42,388 nt of DNA. Origin: a virus. The stretch spans positions 1 to 42,388 of the IMG/VR virus record IMGVR_UViG_3300046516_001459; one strand, 5' to 3'. Every line of letters starts with the position of its first letter. Position 1 is the first letter of the stretch. The position numbers were made by a program, and so were the translations under genes. Under the pieces are notes generated by a model. It did not search any database. It was not told where the DNA came from and saw only the letters and a list, made by a program, of their open reading frames with translations. Of the stretch, positions 24,090-30,997 are shown in pieces.

Positions 24090-24715
24090 TTTTCGCCGGG
24101 TTGCCGATAGCCACGAATCCCCATCCCCGCCGGGTCGAACACGCCGCTCCCAACCTCGCGCCGCGAGAGCGCCATGTGCATGTCGCGCCGGCGATTCGCT
24201 TCGACGCGCGCCGCGTTGACCGATTTGCTGTTCGGCTTCCGCCGCGCGCCGGGGATATTCGACAACTCCACGTGCTGCCGATCCGCCGGCAGGAGCGAGC
24301 GATCGAGCAGCTCCCACGAGTCCGATTGTTCGGCGTGCGCGATGTTGTCGCCCCACTCGACGACGCCCAGTAGATAACTCGTCGCCTTCGCGTCCGTCGA
24401 ATTCGGGTCCATCGTGCCCATGATCGGATGTTGCCGGATGTAGGCTTCGGCCGCCGCGTACTCGCAGGCGACGCCCTCCGGGTCACGGCCTTCCGGCATG
24501 TCCTCGATCCCGTTCGCCCGGAGCGCGACGAACTCAACTTCCACCATCGGCTTGCCCTTCGCGTCGAGCATCGGCTTGTCCGGGTCTTTCTTGTCCGGAC
24601 GCGAATGCTCCACGCGACGGTAGCCGGGCGGAATGATTTCGGGGACGCCGTCGAACATGACGTCGAGCGGGTCGGTGGTCCGATTCACGAGGTGCACTAA
24701 GACGATCCGCGCCAT
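24086..24715 (-). CDS. Head-region protein, unknown
   Basis: 209 residues from ATG at 24715; the ribosome binding site is weak (GGGG). Recognisable parts are ARIVLVHLVNRTTDPLDVMF, EIIPPGYRRVEH, and QSDSWELLDRSLLPADRQHV, a stretch I associate with genes beside the capsid in podoviruses, followed by a basic helix (ARVEANRRRDMHMALSR). It is the first gene after the capsid and its terminator. It may be a capsid-binding or head-completion protein; no defined family can be assigned. Confidence 0.62.
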   Translation of the reverse strand: MARIVLVHLVNRTTDPLDVMFDGVPEIIPPGYRRVEHSRPDKKDPDKPMLDAKGKPMVEVEFVALRANGIEDMPEGRDPEGVACEYAAAEAYIRQHPIMGTMDPNSTDAKATSYLLGVVEWGDNIAHAEQSDSWELLDRSLLPADRQHVELSNIPGARRKPNSKSVNAARVEANRRRDMHMALSRREVGSGVFDPAGMGIRGYRQPGEK

Positions 24716-24730
24716 ACAACCCCATTCTGA

Positions 24731-24760
24731 AAACGCGGGAAGGCCCGAAGACCTTCCCGC
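24731..24760 (-). terminator. Intrinsic terminator after the capsid gene
   Basis: On the minus strand GCGGGAAGG, loop TCTTCGGG and CCTTCCCGC form a nine-pair stem (24735-24760) followed by GTTTTC. The loop includes a stabilising TTCG. It lies 69 bases after the capsid stop, where strongly expressed capsid genes often have a partial terminator. The downstream genes are on the same strand, so read-through must occur or a further promoter must exist. Confidence 0.7.
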
Positions 24761-24828
24761 TGTCATGGCCCGGCCAGGGAAACCTGCGACTCCCCAGCCG
24801 AAAGTCCCGACCCAGCCGGGCCCGTCGG

Positions 24829-26190
24829 TTACGAGCCGGCTTCGCGGACGACGATGAGCGACTGACCCGTGATGCCGTCGAGCCGCCAGCAGGTGCCCGG
24901 GTAGCGCAGGTGGTTCTGGTAGCGCTTCCGGTACCACGCTTCGAACGCATCGCGCGCCGTGTCGCCAGTGCCGACGCGGACGAGCACGCGATTGTCCTCG
25001 TCGACCCAGCCGCCCGGATCGCTCTGGTAGCGCACCGCGCCCATGCCCTTGGTGTCGTAGCCGATCAGCCGCGCGAGCGGGTGCGTCCGCAGGGCTTTGA
25101 TCGGCACGCCGCCGAAGGGGATGTCGCCGTGCGTGAACGCCGTCGTGCCCGGATCGGGCTTGTTTAGGTCGTTCCCGTTGTAGCGGCGATCGGGCTGCGT
25201 GAACTTGATGACGAGCCGGCGCACCGAGTGATGCGCGGACATCAGGTCCGTGGTCCCCCCGAGGATCTGCTCCTGCACGTCCGCGACGGTCTGGAGCAGG
25301 TCTTCCGAGATGGCGCCCGTCGACGCCTTCACGTACGCCTTGTAGGCGGGGTACTTGTCGCGGGGCACGTTGAAATAGTTGTTGCGGAACGTGCCGTCAT
25401 CGACGAGCGCCATGATGCCCCACGCCGCGTGCTCGTAGCTCGAATCGAGCACGTCGGTGGCTGAGGCATTCGCGACCTGCACCATGTAATCGCGATTGAC
25501 CCAGGCCGCGTTCGGCGCCGCGTCCATCGTGATCGAGGTGCCGTCGCTCGAGGCCGAGACGACCTTCTGGACGCCCGCGCGCATTTCGCCCGTCGCCGGG
25601 TTCACCGCGCCGACGAACATGCCGGGGAGGTAGAAGCGGTTGCCGAAATCCGCGCCCGTCAGGTTGCCCGGCGCGTCGACGCCCATCGTGGCGGAGTTGG
25701 ACGGCGTCGCCTGATTGATGAGCGAGAGCACGCCGCGGCCGTCGGACGTGAGCGCGTACTCTTCCATGCGCGAGATGTCGTCGATCAGCCGCGTCATCTC
25801 GTCCTTGCGGGCGGATTTCCACGCGCCTTCCGACTTCATCGAATCGTGCAGGGCTTCCGAGGTGAGGCGCACGCGGGCCATGAGCTTCCGCTGGCCGATG
25901 TGCACTTTGACCGACTGCTGCGCGCCGGCGCCCGCGAACGCGGAATCTTCACCAACCCACATCGGGGAGGTGTTGCGCGACGTGTGCGCGTTGTACACGA
26001 CGTCGAGTCCGGCGTACTCCGCGGTTTCGGGTTTGAAAATCCCCTTGAAGGGGAATTTGTTGTTGACCTGTTCTGCGACGAAGTCCTCGTAGACCGTTTT
26101 ATAAATGCCCGAAACGGTCTGCGTGTTCGCGCCGGTCGCCATGCTGGCCGCGGCGAGCGCCGCGAGGGCCAGAAGAACCAAGACGCCCAT
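24829..26190 (-). CDS. Major capsid protein with N-terminal hydrophobic leader
   Basis: 453 residues. The AGGAGG box at 26199-26204 lies inside the end of the scaffold gene and fixes the ATG at 26190. Residues 1-16 (MGVLVLLALAALAAAS) are hydrophobic, then Met17-ATGANTQTVSGIYK looks like an ordinary capsid start, with no binding site of its own. The body has VVYNAHTSRNTSPMWVGEDS, QRKLMARVRLTSEALHDSMK, DDISRMEEYALTSDGRG and YMVQVANASATDVLDSSYE, a pattern I know from podovirus-type capsid proteins with the HK97 fold. Its position directly after the scaffold and before a strong terminator supports the call. Whether the leader remains in the virion is unknown. Confidence 0.8.
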   Translation of the reverse strand: MGVLVLLALAALAAASMATGANTQTVSGIYKTVYEDFVAEQVNNKFPFKGIFKPETAEYAGLDVVYNAHTSRNTSPMWVGEDSAFAGAGAQQSVKVHIGQRKLMARVRLTSEALHDSMKSEGAWKSARKDEMTRLIDDISRMEEYALTSDGRGVLSLINQATPSNSATMGVDAPGNLTGADFGNRFYLPGMFVGAVNPATGEMRAGVQKVVSASSDGTSITMDAAPNAAWVNRDYMVQVANASATDVLDSSYEHAAWGIMALVDDGTFRNNYFNVPRDKYPAYKAYVKASTGAISEDLLQTVADVQEQILGGTTDLMSAHHSVRRLVIKFTQPDRRYNGNDLNKPDPGTTAFTHGDIPFGGVPIKALRTHPLARLIGYDTKGMGAVRYQSDPGGWVDEDNRVLVRVGTGDTARDAFEAWYRKRYQNHLRYPGTCWRLDGITGQSLIVVREAGS

Positions 26191-26194
26191 GTGC

Positions 26195-27139
26195 CTATCC
26201 TCCTGTGCCGGACATGGCCTCCCGTGCCTGCGCCCATCCTCGAGCGTGCACGTCGTCCTCTGTCTCGGCTGCTGGTCGTGTGGGGGCCGTGGTCGTGACC
26301 GCTCCGCCGCCGCCGCCAACTGGCACCGGCGGACGATTCGCGTGCGTGGTCAACGCCTCGGCACTGCTGCTCCGTCGCATCGGGTCATACATGGCCGCGC
26401 GGTACACCGGCCAGAATTCCCCCACGAGATTCTCGAGGCGGTCGTAACGCGCCGTCCGCTGCGGGTCCGCCGCGACCCACCGCGAGAACGCGACGTCGAT
26501 GCCTTGCTTGGTCATCTCCGGAAGATCCGCGGCCGTCTTGCCCGGCCCGAGGAGCTTCGCAGCTTCCTCGTAGATGGCTTTGCACTGCGTGTCGGCGTGC
26601 GATTCGTAGAACGCGTTTTCCGCTTGCTGATAGCCCTGGATCGCCGAGAGCGCACCGTCGATGTCTCCCGAGCGTTCGGCCAGCTTGGCGAGGTTGTCCA
26701 GATTTCGCAGACCCGGGATGATCTGATAGAGCCGGTCCCGGACCCGTTGCGCCTGGGCCTCGTCCTCAGTGAGCGGAGCGGCAGGAGGAGGGGCGGCCGC
26801 GGGTGGTCGCGCCGTTCGGAGTTGCTCGACTTCTGCTCGAAGCCGTGTCACCTCCGCGCGCGCCGCCGCGTCGCTGGCCTCTGCCCGCCGACGAGCCTCT
26901 TGCAGCTCGTTCACCCGGTACCGTGGCACCGTGTCGGAGGAGTCGGCATCAGGCGACGCTGGCGGAGTGCCACTCGTCCCGGGTGGGGACGCCGGCGCCG
27001 CTACGGGCGCCGCGGCCGGCACGGATGCCGGCGGAGTCTCTGTCGTCGTCGGTGCAGCGGGGCTTTCGCTGCGTGTCGCGCCCGGTCCCAATGCCTCTGC
27101 CGGGAGATCAAAATCCGGCCAGTTCGTCTCGTCCGCCAC
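26195..27139 (-). CDS. Capsid scaffold protein
   Basis: 314 residues, GTG start. Acidic N-terminus followed by a long Pro/Ala/Thr-rich stretch to about residue 70, then a coiled coil (ELQEARRRAEASDAAARAEV, TRLRAEVEQLRTA), a second Pro/Ala linker, and a helical part (NLDNLAKLAERSGDIDGALS) to the C-terminus, which ends in AQAREAMSGTGG. Helical, low-complexity and located just ahead of the capsid gene with a four-base gap: all typical of a scaffold that guides prohead assembly and then leaves. No protease triad is visible, so release rather than proteolysis is expected. Confidence 0.78.
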   Translation of the reverse strand: MADETNWPDFDLPAEALGPGATRSESPAAPTTTETPPASVPAAAPVAAPASPPGTSGTPPASPDADSSDTVPRYRVNELQEARRRAEASDAAARAEVTRLRAEVEQLRTARPPAAAPPPAAPLTEDEAQAQRVRDRLYQIIPGLRNLDNLAKLAERSGDIDGALSAIQGYQQAENAFYESHADTQCKAIYEEAAKLLGPGKTAADLPEMTKQGIDVAFSRWVAADPQRTARYDRLENLVGEFWPVYRAAMYDPMRRSSSAEALTTHANRPPVPVGGGGGAVTTTAPTRPAAETEDDVHARGWAQAREAMSGTGG

Positions 27140-27239
27140 CTAGCTACCCACCTTTGTTCCGCTCCAGCAGGAGCGCGCGGTCAGTTCCGCGGGGTTTGTC
27201 GGTTTCGGCGAACAGAGGAACACACCTCTGGCGAGGCTG

Positions 27240-27252
27240 GCAATGCTGAGTT
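27240..27252 (-). promoter_or_regulatory. 13-bp repeated intergenic motif, copy 1
   Basis: GCAATGCTGAGTT on the plus strand (AACTCAGCATTGC on the transcribed minus strand), about 100 bases upstream of the scaffold start and in the only sizeable gap of this region. The exact 13-mer occurs at two other late intergenic sites. Role unknown: phage promoter element, operator or RNA processing site are all possible. Confidence 0.5.
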
Positions 27253-27267
27253 GACCGGAACGGAGCC

Positions 27268-27477
27268 CTAGACGGTGCCGCCGGCGTCCGCCGCCGCGAT
27301 GGCCGCGCGCACCGTGCTGTCGTTTTCGAGCGCCACGAAGGCCGCGGCCGTCTCTTCGGGCGTCAACGTCGGATGCGCCGCGCTGATCCAGCCCTTGACG
27401 TCCTCCACGCCGGCGTTGCCGACCTGAATCAGAATCGCGGCCGCCTGAATCCACGCGGTGAGTTGTTCGGGTGACAT
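27268..27477 (-). CDS. Small helical late protein
   Basis: Sixty-nine residues, almost entirely helical and Ala-rich (MSPEQLTAWIQAAAILIQVG, TPEETAAAFVALENDSTVRA). The start follows the lipoprotein stop by two bases, so coupling is likely. There is no charged n-region or clear membrane helix; IQAAAILIQVG is amphipathic rather than membrane-spanning. No family recognised. The 128 bases after it hold the 13-bp motif and a short GGAGCG/CGCTCC hairpin before the scaffold start. Confidence 0.55.
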   Translation of the reverse strand: MSPEQLTAWIQAAAILIQVGNAGVEDVKGWISAAHPTLTPEETAAAFVALENDSTVRAAIAAADAGGTV

Positions 27478-27479
27478 CG

Positions 27480-27905
27480 CTATTTGACTCCTGCCTGGAT
27501 GTTCGCGACGAGCTGCTGCACGATCGGCGTCTGCACGAGTTGGAGCGCAATCGTCAGCGCTTCCTGCACGGCGGCGTTGAGCGTCTTCGGGTCCGCCGCG
27601 CTGCCGGCGGCCGCGGCCACTTCGAAGGCGTGCTGGAGGTTGAAGGCGTCACGGAGCTTCGCGTTCAACTGCTGGTGACGCACGTCGGTGAGTTGGACGG
27701 TCGCCGCGGTCGGCGTGGTGCAGTGCTGCGCCGCCGGGCCGGTCGGCGAATGGTACGCGTCGGCGACACCGAAGCAGATTTGTGCTTCGATGTCCTGCGC
27801 GAGCGCGAGCGTATTGTGGGTCGCCGTCGCGACCTGGAGCGGTGTGGTGTGGCCTGCGCATCCGACGAGCGCGGCCAGCGCGATCAAGAGAAGCCAACGT
27901 CTCAT
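27480..27905 (-). CDS. Phage-encoded lipoprotein
   Basis: 141 residues with a clear lipoprotein signal: MRRW, a Leu/Ala core and LVGC with the lipid-carrying Cys at position 16. The mature part is helical, with one Cys pair (QICFG and QHCTTP) and a Gln/Ala-rich C-terminal helix (IALQLVQTPIVQQLVANIQA). It would be anchored in the host envelope. An outer-membrane spanin or a superinfection-exclusion lipoprotein are the obvious options; length exceeds most o-spanins and it is far from the lysis genes, so exclusion or envelope modification is also plausible. Confidence 0.68.
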   Translation of the reverse strand: MRRWLLLIALAALVGCAGHTTPLQVATATHNTLALAQDIEAQICFGVADAYHSPTGPAAQHCTTPTAATVQLTDVRHQQLNAKLRDAFNLQHAFEVAAAAGSAADPKTLNAAVQEALTIALQLVQTPIVQQLVANIQAGVK

Positions 27906-28234
27906 GGCTGAGAATCCTTTCCAGTGGTGTCGCCCTTGAGGAGCGGCAAGAGTTCTTCGACAATGCCCGCGCGCAGCTCCGGTCTGAGGTCGGTGAAGCC
28001 CTGCGACTCCTGCGGGCCGCGGTAGTGCTTCGCAAGGATGCGATCAGCGATGCGCTCCGCGCGTTCGAGGATCGTCATCGTCGGTGTCGCCCCCTGTCTC
28101 GCCCGGAACGCCCGCGTCCGGACCCGATCGCGGTAGCGTCGTTCCGTGAGGTAGCACTCCGGACAGAGCCGCGAGGTTGTCTGGCCGCGGAAGTCGCGGC
28201 CACAGGTCGCGCAGCGCCGATCGGAAGGTCCCAT
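27902..28234 (-). CDS. Zinc-ribbon protein
   Basis: 110 residues. CATC (8-11) and CPEC (24-27) form a zinc ribbon, followed by a basic helix (TERRYRDRVRTRAFRARQG). From MTILERAERIADRILAKHYR on it is a separate helical domain; that internal Met could be a second start. A nucleic-acid-binding or regulatory role is likely from the ribbon plus Arg-rich helix. The stop overlaps the lipoprotein start (ATGA). Confidence 0.62.
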   Translation of the reverse strand: MGPSDRRCATCGRDFRGQTTSRLCPECYLTERRYRDRVRTRAFRARQGATPTMTILERAERIADRILAKHYRGPQESQGFTDLRPELRAGIVEELLPLLKGDTTGKDSQP

Positions 28235-28235
28235 C

Positions 28236-29234
28236 TCACAGGGGCGTGCCGTCCGGCATCCGGCCCCCGTTGCCGAAGCCCCACACCCTCGCGTCCGTGT
28301 GTTTCACGTTGTCGACCGTGCAGCAGCCGACATAGCCGTAGAGATTCGCGTCGTCTTCGTTCGGCCGGTCGCCGTCGAACATCCGCCACGCGAGCGTTTC
28401 ATCGACGCGCATCTTGTGGCGGTTCCCCTGCTCGCCGAATTGGTGCAGCGTGTCGACAATGCGCGCCTGCAACATCGCGCAGTCCCACGGCGTCCCGTCG
28501 GCGTTCGCGCCGGTCTGATAGTTCAGGCCGTCGACATCCGTCCCGATGTCGTCATAGAAGCCGTACCGTCCGCGCGGGTCGCCGTCCTTGAACCAGGAGG
28601 TCACCTGCTGCGAGAAGTGCATCCAGAACGAGCACCCGGCCGCGTGTGCTTTCTGGCCGGCGTGTTTGAACGCTTGGATCGTGGTGTCGCCGGGGACGTT
28701 CCAGAGGTTCCACTCCCACCCGAGCAGGAATTCGTCGACGGCGTGCGCAGCGATCAGCGCGTCCATGATCGGGTCGGCGAAATCCGCCCACTGCTGCGTG
28801 CTCATGTCGTGCGGATGATAGACCTTCGAGCCGATCATCATCTGCACGTAGGGCACGCGCGTCTTCACGCGCAAGCAGGTCGCGATCAGCTGGTCGAGCG
28901 ATTGGCCGTTGCCCTGACAGGAGTCCCCGTACGACAGCTTGAGGTGCGAATAGCCGTAGCCGGCGACCGTGTCGAGGTAGCGCGCCTGCCAGTCGGGATC
29001 GTAGCGATCGACGAACCACGAGAGGATGCGCTCCGGATGTTTGCTCGAGGCGCCCGGCACCCACGGCGCGCCCGGCAGCGTCACGCCCCAGGAGTCCGCG
29101 CGGAGATAGTCGCGCGTCCGCGGCGGCGTCCACGGCAGCGTGCGCACGTAATCGCCCGGCGGGAACTGCGGCAGCGGCGGCCGCGGCTTCGGCGGTGCCG
29201 CGCGCCGGCTCCCGAGTTGGACGATCAAGCTCAC
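28236..29234 (-). CDS. Putative TIM-barrel glycosidase-like virion protein
   Basis: 332 residues. After a Pro-rich N-terminus come alternating helices and strands of a TIM-barrel type: SWFVDRYDPDWQARYLDTVA, YGYSHLKLSYGDS, TRVPYVQMMIGSKVYHPHDM, DEFLLGWEWNLWNVPGD, and CSFWMHFSQQVTSWFKDGD. Acidic residues at strand ends (GWEWN, YDDIGTDVDGLNYQ) are candidate catalytic acids. It is coupled to the 588-residue gene by GTGA. A capsule or polysaccharide depolymerase fits the gene's place among virion proteins, but no glycoside hydrolase family can be named by eye. Confidence 0.5.
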   Translation of the reverse strand: MSLIVQLGSRRAAPPKPRPPLPQFPPGDYVRTLPWTPPRTRDYLRADSWGVTLPGAPWVPGASSKHPERILSWFVDRYDPDWQARYLDTVAGYGYSHLKLSYGDSCQGNGQSLDQLIATCLRVKTRVPYVQMMIGSKVYHPHDMSTQQWADFADPIMDALIAAHAVDEFLLGWEWNLWNVPGDTTIQAFKHAGQKAHAAGCSFWMHFSQQVTSWFKDGDPRGRYGFYDDIGTDVDGLNYQTGANADGTPWDCAMLQARIVDTLHQFGEQGNRHKMRVDETLAWRMFDGDRPNEDDANLYGYVGCCTVDNVKHTDARVWGFGNGGRMPDGTPL

Positions 29235-30997
29235 AGGGTTTCCTTACAGGGGATGGCCGCGAACGTCGCGTGCTTGGCATCCGGAAACAGATTCCGGCTG
29301 ATGAGCGCGCCGCCATCGGTCGAGAGGATGAAGGTTTCATCACTCGCGGCGGTGGGGACCCAGTGAATGTTGCCGCCGCTGTCGCGCGAGAGGTAGAGAT
29401 TGTCCTTCGTACGCTGCGCGAAGAGGGTCCCGTCGCCGTTGTCGAGTTTTTTGCACTCATCGACGGCGAAGCTGTTCGGCGAGCTGAAGACGTACAACAC
29501 AGTGGGTCCTTTCGGTGGTTCGGGTGTCGGGTCTGACGGCCACGGTGGCGCGTCCGGCGGGATCGCCATCACGCAGCCGGTCAATTCCGGCGTCATAACC
29601 GGGCCGCCGACGAGATAGAAGTCCGAGCGCGACGAGAGGGATCGATCGGAGAAGATGGCCGGCCCGTGCGGATTCGCGTAGACGATCTCCGCGTGGTGCG
29701 CTTCCCACCGGCACCAGCCCGCGCCTCGCGCGTAGTAGCCGACCTCGACAAACCGCCCGGGCTCATAGAAGCCGCCGGTGTCGTCGTAGGCCAGCCGGAT
29801 CGTTTCGAGGTGCCCGAGGTCCGGCCCCCAGTAGAAGTCCGCCCAGGCCGCGTCCAGCCACATCTTCCGGTTGACCGGATCACGATGTGACTCGCGGCAC
29901 GGATCGCGGACGTCCCACACTTCTTGGTGCTGGCCGCTGATGTAGGCGCCGGTCGGCGCCGCGGTGTAGACGAGCGGCCACGGGAGCTGACCGACGAACG
30001 GTTCGCCGATCGCCATGTGGCGCGGCCACCAGCGCGTATCGGTGAAGTGCATCGGCGTCGAACCGCTCGCATCCTCGAGGTGTCGGTAGCCGCCGGTGTC
30101 GAGCCGATACATCTCGTAGGCGCGGCCGGTCGGGATGATATCCCCGAACTTGATGATGAAGAAGAGGCCGGTCGCGTCCGGCTGCGTCTGGTGCTGCGGA
30201 TGCGTCGGTCCCCGCCGTGGCTGGAGCGCCGGAGACGTGGTGAGGAAGGCGACGATGTCGTAGACCTGCCCGTCAGCGGGACGGGGCGGTGACACCGGGC
30301 CAATCGGCGTCGAATCGGGTGGCGGCGTGGTTGGCTGTTCGTAGATCGGCAACGCGAGAAACTCCTCGACGGTGCCTTCGATCATCGACGCGTAGCCGGT
30401 CTTCACCATCGTGACCGTCACGAGATCGCCGACACGATGAGCGGTGAGGAATTTCGCGTCGCCGACTTCGATGAGCCGATGGTGCTTCCCGTCCCAGACG
30501 ATCGCGGCGGGACTCCACGCGTTCCAGCCGACGAGAAACGAGCGATCCTGCGCGAGCGACAGGTCCGTCCACTCGTAGACGCCATTGAGCGGCCCGGTCG
30601 TCTGGTCGCCGGTCATCACGACGTTCTGCGGCGTGACGTAGCGATAGCCCTGCGCGCCGGCGGCGCCGTTGTTGACGATCAGATCGCCGAGGTTGTCGAA
30701 GATGCACGGCTTGGTGCCGACCGGGAGCCGCGGATCTTCGGTCCACCCGGTGGATTTCCGCCAGACCGCGGCGCCGTGCGTGTCGGTGCTCGCACGCTGG
30801 CCGGCAATCGCGAATTCCGGCTGGGCGGCGCTGCCGCGCGTGATGACAGGAAAGAGGAGTGCGCTCGTTTCGCCGGGCGGAAAGGGAATCGTCCCGAGGT
30901 GCGTCTGGAGGAACTGCCCCGTCACATTGACCGCGTACTCGCCCGAGGGGAGATAGTCCCCTTCTCCGAGCGATGACGCGATCGTCCAGCGGTTCAT
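29231..30997 (-). CDS. Large unknown virion-associated protein
   Basis: 588 residues, Gly-, Trp-, Tyr- and Asp-rich, without signal peptide. Likely beta-sheet repeats occur throughout: VYEWTDLSLAQDRSFLVGWN, AIVWDGKHHRLIEVGDAKFL, GAGWCRWEAHHAEIVYANPH, DNLYLSRDSGGNIHWVPTAA. A Pro-rich linker near 235-255 (TPPPDSTPIGP) separates two halves. It may be a carbohydrate-binding or depolymerase component together with the adjacent 332-residue protein. The start overlaps the portal stop as ATGA. Function is not established. Confidence 0.6.
   Translation of the reverse strand: MNRWTIASSLGEGDYLPSGEYAVNVTGQFLQTHLGTIPFPPGETSALLFPVITRGSAAQPEFAIAGQRASTDTHGAAVWRKSTGWTEDPRLPVGTKPCIFDNLGDLIVNNGAAGAQGYRYVTPQNVVMTGDQTTGPLNGVYEWTDLSLAQDRSFLVGWNAWSPAAIVWDGKHHRLIEVGDAKFLTAHRVGDLVTVTMVKTGYASMIEGTVEEFLALPIYEQPTTPPPDSTPIGPVSPPRPADGQVYDIVAFLTTSPALQPRRGPTHPQHQTQPDATGLFFIIKFGDIIPTGRAYEMYRLDTGGYRHLEDASGSTPMHFTDTRWWPRHMAIGEPFVGQLPWPLVYTAAPTGAYISGQHQEVWDVRDPCRESHRDPVNRKMWLDAAWADFYWGPDLGHLETIRLAYDDTGGFYEPGRFVEVGYYARGAGWCRWEAHHAEIVYANPHGPAIFSDRSLSSRSDFYLVGGPVMTPELTGCVMAIPPDAPPWPSDPTPEPPKGPTVLYVFSSPNSFAVDECKKLDNGDGTLFAQRTKDNLYLSRDSGGNIHWVPTAASDETFILSTDGGALISRNLFPDAKHATFAAIPCKETL

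Noticed and set aside
26142-26190. Capsid start at the internal Met instead of the upstream ATG
   Set aside because: The internal ATG has no ribosome binding site, whereas an AGGAGG box fits the upstream one; the question whether the leader is removed is kept as a finding.
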